DNA of 61,169 nt from Actinomycetota bacterium (lineage in GTDB: Bacteria; Actinomycetota; Geothermincolia; Geothermincolales; RBG-13-55-18). Within the stretch, counting starts at the first letter, position 1. Each line of letters begins with the position of its first letter. Below, one piece after another: positions 35,978 to 44,122 of this stretch. Both the position numbers and the translations under genes were made by a program. The stretch is taken from positions 1-61,169 of the forward strand of contig JAFGDU010000053.1 in assembly GCA_016931915.1 (NCBI GenBank). Direction: 5' to 3'. The notes under the pieces are model-generated. The model was not told the DNA's origin, did no database searches, and saw only the letters and a list, made by a program, of their open reading frames with translations.

Positions 35978-36466
35978 ATGTTGGTAGAGGAGATAGCGGT
36001 AAAGAAACTCGTAGAGGAGTGCCTGGAGGCCAAGTGTGCAGCCGCAAGGGAACACGATATAAGCCTGGAGGCAAAGTTGAATGACGCAAGGGCAACCGTA
36101 CGTGGGGACCGCAGGCTTCTGAGAGCGGCATTGACCAACCTGGTCGAGATAGCCATCAGGCACAACCGTCCGGGAGGAAAGGTAACCATCGCTTACCACT
36201 ATGACCCGAGCAGGGAATCCATAGTGGTTGAGGACAACGGCCGGGGGCTGCCCTACGAGGACCTGCGCAGCATCCGTGACCTTTTTTGCCGTGCGGCAGT
36301 CCCAGGGATGTACGATGTCGAGGAGATCGATGCCGAATTACTGGGATTCTCCATCGTCAAGGATATCGCCGACCTTCATGGCGGCAGAGTGGGAGTGCGC
36401 AGCCTGGAGGGCGAGGGCTCGACCTTCACCCTTTATCTGCCCCGCCGGCAGCGCGGAGTAGCTTAG
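35978..36466 (+). CDS. Stand-alone degenerate histidine-kinase ATPase module 1
   Basis: A 162-residue protein homologous to only the ATPase domain of the PhoR-type kinase just upstream (shared GDRRLL...NL, GGKVT, LEGEGSTF, LHGG). There is no HisKA, sensor or membrane part. The N-box Asn that binds Mg-ATP is replaced (NLVEIAIRHN versus NLIDNAIKYN). G1 is kept (VEDNGRGLP), but G2 has decayed (AELLGFSIV versus GTGLGLSIV). AAAGGAGGG six bases before ATG 35978 argues it is still translated. A Pho box upstream predicts induction by phosphate limitation. Possible roles are a decoy or regulator of PhoR, or a decaying duplicate. Confidence 0.8.
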   Translation: MLVEEIAVKKLVEECLEAKCAAAREHDISLEAKLNDARATVRGDRRLLRAALTNLVEIAIRHNRPGGKVTIAYHYDPSRESIVVEDNGRGLPYEDLRSIRDLFCRAAVPGMYDVEEIDAELLGFSIVKDIADLHGGRVGVRSLEGEGSTFTLYLPRRQRGVA

Positions 36467-36469
36467 GCG

Positions 36470-36502
36470 ATTAACCTGGAGTTAATCTTTCTTTAAGGAA
36501 GA
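36470..36502 (+). promoter_or_regulatory. Pho box 2, three 11-bp units
   Basis: ATTAACC-TGGA, GTTAATC-TTTC and TTTAAGG-AAGA form three 11-base units starting four bases after the stop of module 1 and before module 2. No clear -10 was seen at a standard distance. Confidence 0.7.
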
Positions 36503-36611
36503 TTTCTCCTTTTTTTACCCTTACTTAAGGCCACGGTGCTTTGCTTTAAATATCTCAAGGTTCCAGTCGGCTTGCAGAGTATGTCGATGATGGGAGAAAT
36601 GTGGTCCCGAG

Positions 36612-37100
36612 ATGGGAAAGATGCAGGAAGCGATCACGGTACACCAACTCCTCGAGGAATCCCTCGCTATCAAATCCATCCTTGCGGAGAGATTCGGTAT
36701 CACCCTGGAAACCCGGCTGGAGGACCCCTGTGCTTTCCTGTGCGGCGACCGGCGTCTGCTGAGGGCTGCCCCCGGCAATCTCATAGATGATGCCATCAAG
36801 AGGAACCATATGGGCGATAAGATCCTCATCTGCCAGCGAACGAGCGACAGCGGCGTGATCATCAGTATAACGGGACCAGAGGATATTAACCGCGGGCAGG
36901 ACCCCGATAGCATACAGGAAGTGCTCTTTGGGCGGCGAACGATTCTCGAAGCTGATGGTAATGGGCTGCACCTTGGCATGGCTCTTGCGCGGCGCATCGC
37001 GGACCTCCACGGTGGGAGGATAGATACTGTACAGGACGATGGCCACACATGCAGTCTGACCATGTACCTGCCCCTTTTTCGCTACCCTGCAATCAGCTGA
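36612..37100 (+). CDS. Stand-alone degenerate histidine-kinase ATPase module 2
   Basis: A 162-residue second ATPase-only relative of the PhoR-type kinase (LLEESLAIKSILAERFGITL, CGDRRLLRAA, LHGGRI). The Mg-binding Asn is Asp (NLIDDAIKRN). The G1 DxGxG motif is gone (ITGPEDINRG), and G2 is partial (GNGLHLGMALA). It therefore probably cannot hydrolyse ATP and is more decayed than module 1. The start is ATG 36612 or ATG 36621; neither has a strong ribosome-binding site. Pho box 2 lies upstream and Pho box 3 follows the gene. Confidence 0.75.
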   Translation: MGKMQEAITVHQLLEESLAIKSILAERFGITLETRLEDPCAFLCGDRRLLRAAPGNLIDDAIKRNHMGDKILICQRTSDSGVIISITGPEDINRGQDPDSIQEVLFGRRTILEADGNGLHLGMALARRIADLHGGRIDTVQDDGHTCSLTMYLPLFRYPAIS

Positions 37101-37166
37101 TACCCGCTCGGGGTCTCCGCGTCAGCACTGTCCCCGGCAATGTGTCTTTTTGCAGCTCAACAGGGC

Positions 37167-37199
37167 GTTTACCTCTTGTTTACCTCTTGTTTGCCAAAG
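37167..37199 (+). promoter_or_regulatory. Pho box 3, upstream of pstS
   Basis: GTTTACC-TCTT, GTTTACC-TCTT and GTTTGCC-AAAG are three near-identical 11-base units, the strongest Pho box here. A TTTAAT lies at 37222-37227. The box is about 330 bases before pstS, leaving a long leader with two short frames. Confidence 0.85.
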
Positions 37200-37267
37200 A
37201 TTCAGCAACATTACACCCGTTTTTAATCCATGGCCTTTTTAATCGGAGATGTGATGGAGGTAAGACG

Positions 37268-37318
37268 ATGATAGCGATTGATACCGAGCCGGTACTCATT
37301 ATCATGTGGTGGCGATGA
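37268..37318 (+). CDS. Possible 16-residue leader peptide
   Basis: ATG 37268 follows GGAGGT by six bases and opens MIAIDTEPVLIIMWWR before TGA. The stop overlaps ATG 37315/37318 of the next short frame, an arrangement typical of translational coupling. It may be a leader controlling the pst transcript, but no attenuator is evident. Confidence 0.3.
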   Translation: MIAIDTEPVLIIMWWR

Positions 37319-37614
37319 TGCTCGGAAAGGTTATCAAGGATATATGGCGGGTCGATGGAACATCGTCCCCCGCATGGGGGTACGAAAGGCAGCCAGCATG
37401 CCCTCTCGATACCCCGTGTTCCTTATGCGAGCGCTATGACGTTTGCGAGCGTCGCCTTCAGATAGAGCGTAAGGCTGCAGCAATTGAAGTGCATAAGTAT
37501 GGGAAAGTATCGAAGAAGGAGGAAAGGAATGACGAAGAAGAGACTGGGCCTGATCACGGCGGTCTCGCTGGCGGTGGCCTCGATCCTGATGTTCGCCGCC
37601 GTGGGTTGTGGTGA
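37315..37614 (+). CDS. Possible small Cys-rich ORF overlapping pstS start
   Basis: This frame of about 99 residues begins MMLGKVIKDIWRVDG, has a Cys cluster (CPLDTPCSLCERYDVCERR), and runs 86 bases into pstS in another frame. Its first 70 residues look protein-like and the last part is shadow. It may encode a metal-binding peptide or be chance. I rank it low. Confidence 0.3.
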   Translation: MMLGKVIKDIWRVDGTSSPAWGYERQPACPLDTPCSLCERYDVCERRLQIERKAAAIEVHKYGKVSKKEERNDEEETGPDHGGLAGGGLDPDVRRRGLW

Positions 37615-38389
37615 GAGCAACGGCGAGCCCGCAGAGCCGGGGGAGCCGACGCTGTCCGGGACCCTGAACCTCTCGGGTTCCACCACCGTGCTGCCTCTTG
37701 CCCAGGAGGCGGCCGACATGTTCATGGACGAGAACCCGGATGTCACCGTCAACGTGCAGGGCGGCGGCTCCAGCGTGGGTATATCCAACGTGGCCGAGGG
37801 CGTAGTCGACATCGGCAACGCGTCGCGCGGCCTCAAGGAGGAAGAGGAAGACCTGGGCCTGGTGGACCACGAGATCGCCCTCGATGTCATCACGGTCATC
37901 GTGCATCCGGACGCCCCCGTGGATGACCTCACCGCCGAGCAGGTGAAGGGCATCTTCACCGGGGCCATCACCAACTGGAGCGAGATCGGCGGTCCCGATC
38001 AGGATATAAACGTGGTCGTACGCGATGAGGCCTCGGGGACGAGGGAGATCTTCGACGAGAAGGCGCTGGAGAAGGAATCACCGGTAGCCGGGGCGCTCGA
38101 GACCAACAGCAACGGCATCATGAGGCAGACGGTGTCCTCCACCCCCTTCTCCATCGGGTATATCTCCCTGGGGTACCTGGACAGCTCGGTCAAGGCGGTG
38201 AAGTTCGACGGAGTGGAGGCCAGCGCCGAGACGGCGGTCGATGGCACCTATCCCCTCTCCCGCTACCTGCATATGTTCACCGCGGGAGAGGCCACCGGCC
38301 TGGCGGAGGCCTTCATCGATTTCGTTCTCTCGGATACGTTCCAGGATGAGGTCGTGGCGGAGGAATACATCCCCATGACCGAGATCTAA
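37529..38389 (+). CDS. pstS: Phosphate ABC transporter substrate-binding lipoprotein PstS
   Basis: A 286-residue phosphate-binding protein with a lipoprotein signal (hydrophobic core, then FAAVGC at about residue 27). The phosphate-contact loop SGSTTVLPLAQ, the GGSSVGISNVAEG segment and RDEASGTREIFDE are typical. It is anchored outside the membrane and delivers phosphate to PstCA. ATG 37529 follows AAGGAGG and opens into the signal peptide. The in-frame ATG 37484 is rejected. First gene of the pstSCAB-phoU operon under Pho box 3. Confidence 0.96.
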   Translation: MTKKRLGLITAVSLAVASILMFAAVGCGESNGEPAEPGEPTLSGTLNLSGSTTVLPLAQEAADMFMDENPDVTVNVQGGGSSVGISNVAEGVVDIGNASRGLKEEEEDLGLVDHEIALDVITVIVHPDAPVDDLTAEQVKGIFTGAITNWSEIGGPDQDINVVVRDEASGTREIFDEKALEKESPVAGALETNSNGIMRQTVSSTPFSIGYISLGYLDSSVKAVKFDGVEASAETAVDGTYPLSRYLHMFTAGEATGLAEAFIDFVLSDTFQDEVVAEEYIPMTEI

Positions 38390-38447
38390 GCGGTCTCGAC
38401 GACGCAAGGATCCTTACAAGAATACAAAAAGGCAAGGGGGGCCGGCT

Positions 38448-39308
38448 TTGCAAGGTGTGATCGACAGGGAGTGGATCGTCAAGAAGACGCTCTTCGTCCT
38501 GGCCATGCTGACGGTGCTGGGGATAATCCTCATCATCTTCTTCGTGGCCAGGGAGTCGATACCCGCCTTCCGTGAGGCCGGCCCCGCCAATCTCTTCGGC
38601 GCCGACTGGAATCCCAAAGAGGGCCAGTACGGCATGCTGATATTCATAGTAGGCACTTTGACGACCACCGTCGGGGGGCTCCTCCTGGGCACCCCCCTTG
38701 CCATCGGCTCGGCATTGTTCCTGACCCAGATGGCCCCCCGGCGGGTTCGGTCGGTCGCGACCAGGGGGATCGAGATACTGGCGGGCGTCCCCTCCATCGT
38801 GCTGGGATGGCTGGGGCTGACCGTGCTCGTGCCCTGGCTCAGGACCCTCACCCAGAGCACGGGGACGGGCATCCTCGCCGCCTCAATCATCCTGGCCATC
38901 ATGATCATACCCACCATCGCGACGATCTCGAAGGACGCCCTCGAGGCCGTACCCCCCGCTTATAAGGAGGCCTCCCTGGCCATGGGGGCTACCCGCTGGC
39001 AGACCATAAGGAGGGTGCTGCTGCCTGCGGCCAAGCCGGGGATCATCGTCGCCGTCATCCTGGGCATGGGCAGGGCCATAGGGGAGACCATGGCGGTGGC
39101 CCTGGTCATCGGGCCCTCCACCGCGTTCCCCACCTCCCTGTGGTCGCCCACCCATACCATGACCACCAAGATCCTCATCGAGATGGGGGAATCCACCGGG
39201 GTGCAGCGCTCGTCCCTCTTCGCCATGGGCCTGGTGCTGCTGCTGCTGTCCATGGCCTTGATTCTTATGGTGAGGCTGGTGACCCGTGAGAGGAAGGCGG
39301 AGAGATAG
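38448..39308 (+). CDS. pstC: Phosphate ABC transporter permease PstC
   Basis: A 286-residue permease with six membrane segments. The EAA loop is visible (EASLAMGATRWQTIRRVLLPAAKPGI), as is MGRAIGETMAVALVIG. It forms the phosphate channel with PstA. The start is TTG 38448, about seven bases after AAGGGGGG. It lies 58 bases after pstS. Confidence 0.95.
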   Translation: MQGVIDREWIVKKTLFVLAMLTVLGIILIIFFVARESIPAFREAGPANLFGADWNPKEGQYGMLIFIVGTLTTTVGGLLLGTPLAIGSALFLTQMAPRRVRSVATRGIEILAGVPSIVLGWLGLTVLVPWLRTLTQSTGTGILAASIILAIMIIPTIATISKDALEAVPPAYKEASLAMGATRWQTIRRVLLPAAKPGIIVAVILGMGRAIGETMAVALVIGPSTAFPTSLWSPTHTMTTKILIEMGESTGVQRSSLFAMGLVLLLLSMALILMVRLVTRERKAER

Positions 39309-39309
39309 A

Positions 39310-40293
39310 GTGGATGTAAAGACGGATGTGGAGATGGAAGGCCCGCGCATCGAGGTGGCAGGAGACGCATGCAAACCCGCGCTCCTGAGCAGAGACGTGG
39401 ACGACCTCATGCGCGCCAATATAGCGAAAGCTGAGAGAAGGGCCGCCGTCTACGACCGCATCGCCACTATAACCGTATGGAGCCTCGCCGTCCTGGGCCT
39501 GGGCATACTTTTCTTCATCATCGCGACCATCTTCTGGAGGGGCCTGGGCACGGCGCTCAATCCCTCTTTCTTCATGGGCAAGCCCCAGGCCATGAAGGAG
39601 GGAGGGGGTATTGGCCCCATGATAGTGTCCTCTTTCTACCTGGCTTTTCTGACCATTATCATCGTCGTCCCCGTTGGCGCAGGGGCGGCGATCTACATGT
39701 CCGAGTTCGCGAAAGAGGGATGGATAACCAGGGCAGTACGTTTCGGAGCCGACACCCTGTCCACCGTCCCCTCCGTCATCTTCGGCATCTTCGGCCTGGT
39801 CCTCTTCGTGATCTATTTCGGGCTGGGTTATTCGCTCCTGGCCGGTGCCCTCACCCTGACCCTGCTCAATATCCCCACGGTGATGCGTACCACCGAGGAG
39901 GCCATAAAAGCGGTGCCGGTATCCTATCGAGAGGCCTCGATGGGGTTGGGGGCCACGCGCTGGCAGACGATCAAGAAAGTCGTCCTGCCCAGCGCCATGC
40001 CCGGTATAACCACCGGCACGGTCTTGACCATAGGCAGAATAATAGGCGAGAGCGCCGCCATCATCTTCACCGTGGGCATCTTCATCCGCAAGATACCTGT
40101 CTCGCCCCTGCAGCCGGCCGCCCCCATGGCTGCCAATATATGGCATACCTACACCGAGGGCGCGCTGGTGTCTGACTGGATGAGGGTGGCCAACGGTGAG
40201 GCGGCATTCCTCCTCCTGGTGGTGCTGCTGCTCAACCTGCTGGCCCGCGTCGTAGCCAGGTTATATCAGAAGAGATTGGGAATGGTGAAGTAG
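39310..40293 (+). CDS. pstA: Phosphate ABC transporter permease PstA
   Basis: A 327-residue permease. The N-terminal ~55 residues are a cytosolic extension before the first membrane helix. The EAA loop (EASMGLGATRWQTIKKVVLPSAMPGI) and GRIIGESAAIIFTVG are typical. The start is GTG 39310, seven bases after GGCGGAG, one base past the pstC stop. Its stop abuts the pstB ATG. Confidence 0.95.
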   Translation: MDVKTDVEMEGPRIEVAGDACKPALLSRDVDDLMRANIAKAERRAAVYDRIATITVWSLAVLGLGILFFIIATIFWRGLGTALNPSFFMGKPQAMKEGGGIGPMIVSSFYLAFLTIIIVVPVGAGAAIYMSEFAKEGWITRAVRFGADTLSTVPSVIFGIFGLVLFVIYFGLGYSLLAGALTLTLLNIPTVMRTTEEAIKAVPVSYREASMGLGATRWQTIKKVVLPSAMPGITTGTVLTIGRIIGESAAIIFTVGIFIRKIPVSPLQPAAPMAANIWHTYTEGALVSDWMRVANGEAAFLLLVVLLLNLLARVVARLYQKRLGMVK

Positions 40294-41076
40294 ATGGAGA
40301 ACAACGGTTTCAAGGCGAGCTTCCGCGGCCTTGACCTATACTATGATGATTTCAAGGCGCTGGAGGGCATCGAACTCGATATCAGGAGCTGCCACATCAC
40401 GGCCATGATCGGGCCCTCGGGATGTGGAAAATCCTCCGCGCTGCGCTGCCTCAACCGCATGAACGACCTGATCGAGGGGGCGAGGGTGGAAGGGACCATC
40501 ATCATGGATGGGTCCGACATATACGAGAAGAACTATAACGTGGTGGAGCTGCGCAAGCGGGTGGGGATGGTCTTCCAGAAACCCAACCCCTTCCCCAAAT
40601 CCATATACGATAACGTGGCCTACGGGCCGCGCCTCTTCGGCATCAAGGACAGGGCCACCCTGGACGGTATTGTCGAGGAGAGCCTCAGGGGAGCCGCCCT
40701 GTGGGAGGAAGTGAAGGAAAAGCTCAAGAGCTCCGCGCTCGCCCTCTCGGGAGGGCAGCAGCAGAGGTTGTGCATTGCCAGGGTCCTGGCGGTGCAGCCG
40801 GAGGTGATCCTTCTGGACGAGCCTTGCTCGGCCCTGGACCCCATCGCCACCCAGCGCATAGAGGACCTGCTTTCGGAGCTCAAGGAGGCTTACACTATCG
40901 TGATAGTGACCCATAACATGCAACAGGCGGCACGTTTGAGCGATTACACAGCTTTCTTCATGATCGAGGAACAGGGCGAACCGGGAAGGATAATAGAATA
41001 CGATGATACCAACACTATCTTTACGAATCCCGGTGATGAGCGCACGGAGCGCTACATAACCGGAAGATTCGGATAG
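40294..41076 (+). CDS. pstB: Phosphate ABC transporter ATPase PstB
   Basis: A 260-residue ABC ATPase: Walker [11 protein letters not shown]-loop VFQKPNPFP (diagnostic for PstB), signature [14 protein letters not shown], Walker [14 protein letters not shown] and switch His in VTHNMQQA. It powers phosphate uptake through PstCA at the inner face of the membrane. The ATG directly follows the pstA stop. Confidence 0.97.
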   Translation: MENNGFKASFRGLDLYYDDFKALEGIELDIRSCHITAMIGPSGCGKSSALRCLNRMNDLIEGARVEGTIIMDGSDIYEKNYNVVELRKRVGMVFQKPNPFPKSIYDNVAYGPRLFGIKDRATLDGIVEESLRGAALWEEVKEKLKSSALALSGGQQQRLCIARVLAVQPEVILLDEPCSALDPIATQRIEDLLSELKEAYTIVIVTHNMQQAARLSDYTAFFMIEEQGEPGRIIEYDDTNTIFTNPGDERTERYITGRFG

Positions 41077-41095
41077 AGGCCAGGTGATGATTGAT

Positions 41096-41746
41096 ATGGA
41101 GGAATTGAGGAAAGGTTTTCACGAGCAACTGGACGATCTCTATGCGGAGCTTCTGCACATGGGCAGCGATCTCCTCGAGGCCATCGAGAGGACGCGGCTG
41201 TGTTTCGTGAACATGGATCGCGAGCTGGCCGACGAGATAATCGCCGGAGACGACGTCTTCGACGCTTACATCGACCGCATAGAAGAAGGGGGGCTGGAGC
41301 TCATCGCCCGCCAGGCGCCGGTGGCCATGGACCTGCGCATGATCATCGTCATCATGCGCATGGCACAGCACTTCGAGCGCATGGCCGACCTGTGCGAGGA
41401 CATCGCCACAGCGGTGAAGTACATCCCCGCCGATTACCTCAGCACGTGGATACGGGATGCCATCGACGAGATGGCCAGGCGGGCAAACCGCCTGGTGGAG
41501 CGCTCCATCGAGTGCTTCAAGGATCGCAACGTGGAGATGGCACTGGAGCTGGACGCCATGGACGACGCGGTGGATAAGCTCAACCGCAAGTTCTTCAAGG
41601 AGTTCGACCGTGGACGCGAGGAGGACCTGGAAGTAGCTGTGCGAGTGGTGATGGTAGCAAGGTTCTTCGAGCGCATCGCCGATCACGCCGTGGATATCGG
41701 CGAGCACGTGCGCTTCATGGTGGAGGGGACCATAAGCCCGACATAG
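41096..41746 (+). CDS. phoU: Phosphate signalling regulator PhoU
   Basis: A 216-residue all-helical protein with two PhoU three-helix repeats. Each has the metal-binding signature (AQHFERMADLCEDIA and ARFFERIADHAVDIGEH). It links the Pst transporter with PhoR and damps Pho signalling. ATG 41096 gives the family start (MEELRKGFHEQLDDL) and lies 8 bases after AGGTGA. ATG 41087 is too close to its site. Confidence 0.96.
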   Translation: MEELRKGFHEQLDDLYAELLHMGSDLLEAIERTRLCFVNMDRELADEIIAGDDVFDAYIDRIEEGGLELIARQAPVAMDLRMIIVIMRMAQHFERMADLCEDIATAVKYIPADYLSTWIRDAIDEMARRANRLVERSIECFKDRNVEMALELDAMDDAVDKLNRKFFKEFDRGREEDLEVAVRVVMVARFFERIADHAVDIGEHVRFMVEGTISPT

Positions 41747-41794
41747 GATAAAAATCCTCGTAATCTCATTATCTAGCGATTGGACCAGGTAATG

Positions 41795-41827
41795 GCGAGT
41801 GGGGTCATTTATACTGACCCCACTCGC
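41795..41827. terminator. Inverted repeat between phoU and nucleoside hydrolase
   Basis: A perfect 13-base stem (GCGAGTGGGGTCA at 41795-41807 with its complement at 41815-41827) and a 7-base loop lie between two convergent genes. No T-run follows, so it could be a bidirectional rho-independent-like hairpin or a compact member of the GGGGTCA repeat family. Confidence 0.6.
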
Positions 41828-41856
41828 TTACGCGACGATCTCTCCCCGGCGTTTAC

Positions 41857-42741
41857 TCATAATGACAGCAGCCTCTCGAGGAAAAGGTCCATGAAGCCAG
41901 CGGAATCCAGCTTGAGGGGCATATTGATCGGCCTCTTGCCGTTAGTGCTCTGAAGGCTCTTGGCCCCCTTCACCTCTATCAGCCTGCCCCTCCTGAAGCC
42001 CTCCTCGACGATGTTGAATGTGCAGGCGTTATCCTGGAAGAGCGAGGGATCGACTACATAGGATGCCGCGACCACGTCCCAGGGAATGAATCCCTTCTTG
42101 CGGAAGAATATCCTGCGGTTCAACTCCAGCCACGGCTCGATGAATTCCGCGCAAAAGCCGGAGACCTCGGTTCCCGCGGCCTTGATCCTGTCCAGGTGCT
42201 CCTGGGTGAACACGGCCTGGGAGCATAAGTCCATGGTGATGAGGGTCTTGGGAATAGGCTGTGCTATGACCGTCGCTGCCGCCCGGGCATCCTGGTGCAG
42301 ATTGAACTCCCCGATATACTTGAAGATCCAGAAATCAAGGGTGCCCCCCATGACCACGAGTCCCTTCAAGCCCGCCGCGAATCCCTCGTCAAGCATACAG
42401 GCGGTGGCCACGTTGGTGAGTGGCGCCAGCGCCAGCAGCAATATCTGGCCCGGGTTCTCCCCCACCGTGCGCAACAGGAAGTCGCTGGCTTCACTCTCCC
42501 TGCCCAGATCCGCGGGGGAGGCGGCACCCCGCATGATCGGGATATCGGCATCGACTGCCGCGAGGATATCCCTTGCCGCCTGGTAACCTACCGGGGCCTT
42601 GACATTGCCGAAGTTGATGGTGAGCCCCTCCACCTCCAGCTCGGTGGAGGCGATGCAGAAGAGGATGGCCAAAGCATCGTCGATGTCTTTGCCCCTCAAG
42701 TGGATATTTGGGTCGGTGTCGATGATAATCCTCTTCTTCAA
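41857..42741 (-). CDS. Inosine/uridine-preferring nucleoside hydrolase family
   Basis: A 294-residue IUNH-family N-ribosidase, which should cleave a nucleoside to base and ribose. The calcium-binding aspartates are in DTDPNIHLRGKDIDDALA, where the usual DTDPGxDDA is split by an insertion of about seven residues. MGGTLDF and GEFNLHQD match the family, with the latter replacing the common EFN-DP. The start is TTG 42741 after GGAGGG and overlaps the upstream PfkB gene stop by 4 bases. Paired with a sugar kinase, it suggests nucleoside salvage. Confidence 0.82.
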   Translation of the reverse strand: MKKRIIIDTDPNIHLRGKDIDDALAILFCIASTELEVEGLTINFGNVKAPVGYQAARDILAAVDADIPIMRGAASPADLGRESEASDFLLRTVGENPGQILLLALAPLTNVATACMLDEGFAAGLKGLVVMGGTLDFWIFKYIGEFNLHQDARAAATVIAQPIPKTLITMDLCSQAVFTQEHLDRIKAAGTEVSGFCAEFIEPWLELNRRIFFRKKGFIPWDVVAASYVVDPSLFQDNACTFNIVEEGFRRGRLIEVKGAKSLQSTNGKRPINMPLKLDSAGFMDLFLERLLSL

Positions 42742-43724
42742 GAGCGCTCCTCCCTCCTCATGGCCTCCTCCAGTTCCTCCCGCGTGACAGGTTGTATTCC
42801 CGGGCGATGATACTGCAGCGTGCCGGCGAGGACCGCGGCTTCACTCGCCTCCATAACGCTCACACCAAGCAGAATCTCCGCGCACAGCACCGCGGTGACC
42901 TGGTCCCCGCACCCGGTTGCGTCAGCGGTTCCTGATGCGCCGGTGGGCGGTGCAGCGATATGTCTTTCTCGCGCGCCGTCGAAGACATAAGCCCCCCGCT
43001 CGCCATGGGTAAGCACGACATTGGCCGCGCCCATGGCAAAGAGGGCGTGGGCGGCCTCGCGTGCCGACGCCATGCCCGTGACCTCGATCCCCGTGAGTAT
43101 CCTGGCCTCGTGCTCGTTGGGAACAAGGAGATACGGGCCGAGGCCCAGGAGTCCGCGGTAGTCCTCGCCCTCGTTGATACCGCCGGGATCGAGGATGACC
43201 TTCATGCCCGAGGAGACCGCCATGCGCATGGCGTGCGCGGCCGTCTGCAGGGGAAGTTCCAGGGTGAGGGCGAGCATGCGTTCGCCGTTACGGGTAGTGA
43301 AGAGCTGCGAGGCGGCGTCCATATCCCGGGGCAGGAAGCTGTCGTTGATGCCCGGGACGCAGTATATCTGGTTCTCACCGTGCTGGGTGACGGGAATGAG
43401 GGCCACGCCCGGATATCCCCCCGCGCCTTCGAAATCATCTACCTTGACAAAGTCGGTATTCACGCCTTCTCCGGCAAGCGCGTCGAGGGGGACTCTCCAC
43501 AAACCGAAGGGGTCCCGGGAAGTCCTCCCGACCATAACCACCCTGCGGGGCGCGATCAAGGGGGACGACATGCGTGCCAGGTTGCAGGATTTGCCCCCCG
43601 GTCCGATGAGAAGCCGTCCACTGCGCGTAAGCTCGCCCGGCGAAAGGAGCCGGTCGACGCCCAGCGCTACGATGTCGGTATTAAGCCCGCCGATGACGAT
43701 GAGCCCTATGTCCGTACAGCTCAC
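42738..43724 (-). CDS. PfkB-family carbohydrate kinase
   Basis: A kinase of about 328 residues of the ribokinase/PfkB fold. The N-terminal LIVIGGLNTDIVALGVD and GPGGKSCNLARMSS segments are typical. PfkB signature 2 reads DATGCGDQVTAVLCA, with Cys in place of the usual Ala before the catalytic Gly-Asp. The start is uncertain: GTG 43724 gives a sensible N-terminus but is close to its purine-rich site, and the open frame extends to 43802. Coupled to the nucleoside hydrolase downstream, it may phosphorylate ribose or a nucleoside (inference). Confidence 0.82.
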   Translation of the reverse strand: MSCTDIGLIVIGGLNTDIVALGVDRLLSPGELTRSGRLLIGPGGKSCNLARMSSPLIAPRRVVMVGRTSRDPFGLWRVPLDALAGEGVNTDFVKVDDFEGAGGYPGVALIPVTQHGENQIYCVPGINDSFLPRDMDAASQLFTTRNGERMLALTLELPLQTAAHAMRMAVSSGMKVILDPGGINEGEDYRGLLGLGPYLLVPNEHEARILTGIEVTGMASAREAAHALFAMGAANVVLTHGERGAYVFDGARERHIAAPPTGASGTADATGCGDQVTAVLCAEILLGVSVMEASEAAVLAGTLQYHRPGIQPVTREELEEAMRREERS

Positions 43725-44109
43725 CCCTTTTCTTCCCGCAGCCGCGGCGGATGGTCGATTTACCGTTTCTCCTATTCTGACCGCTCGCCCGGTTGTGTAC
43801 AACCTGCGACGGACGTGCGGGTGTGGACTTGCGCGGTCGGCGTGGCGTGATGTAATATCCCCTTGTTTCCAACGCGTTCACGGCCACTAAATAAACCCGT
43901 CCAGCGAACAAGGATGAATGGAACCTTAAAATGGCAACCGGACATGAAAACTCGTGCCGGAGTTACTTCAAGTTCGGCGGTGAAAAGGGCGACTATATAC
44001 TTGATGAACGGGAAGAGGAACGGTACATGCCGGAGAATACTGCTGGCTTGAACGTCTTTTACCGCGAGGTGGAGGCACTGAACCCGATATTTGCAGCGGG
44101 AGAGATGTT
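43725..44109. other. Divergent intergenic region with a doubtful small ORF
   Basis: The gap separates the PfkB gene and the family gene at 44110. I see no consensus promoter, repeat or RNA. The only content is the weak 63-residue frame at 43931. Confidence 0.35.
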
Positions 44110-44122
44110 ATGCCCGAAATAA
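43931..44122 (+). CDS. Doubtful 63-residue ORF
   Basis: The frame reads plausibly as protein (GDYILDEREEERYMPENTA) and overlaps the next gene by 13 bases, which would allow coupling. There is no good ribosome-binding site before ATG 43931, and no family is recognised. Confidence 0.3.
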   Translation: MATGHENSCRSYFKFGGEKGDYILDEREEERYMPENTAGLNVFYREVEALNPIFAAGEMLCPK

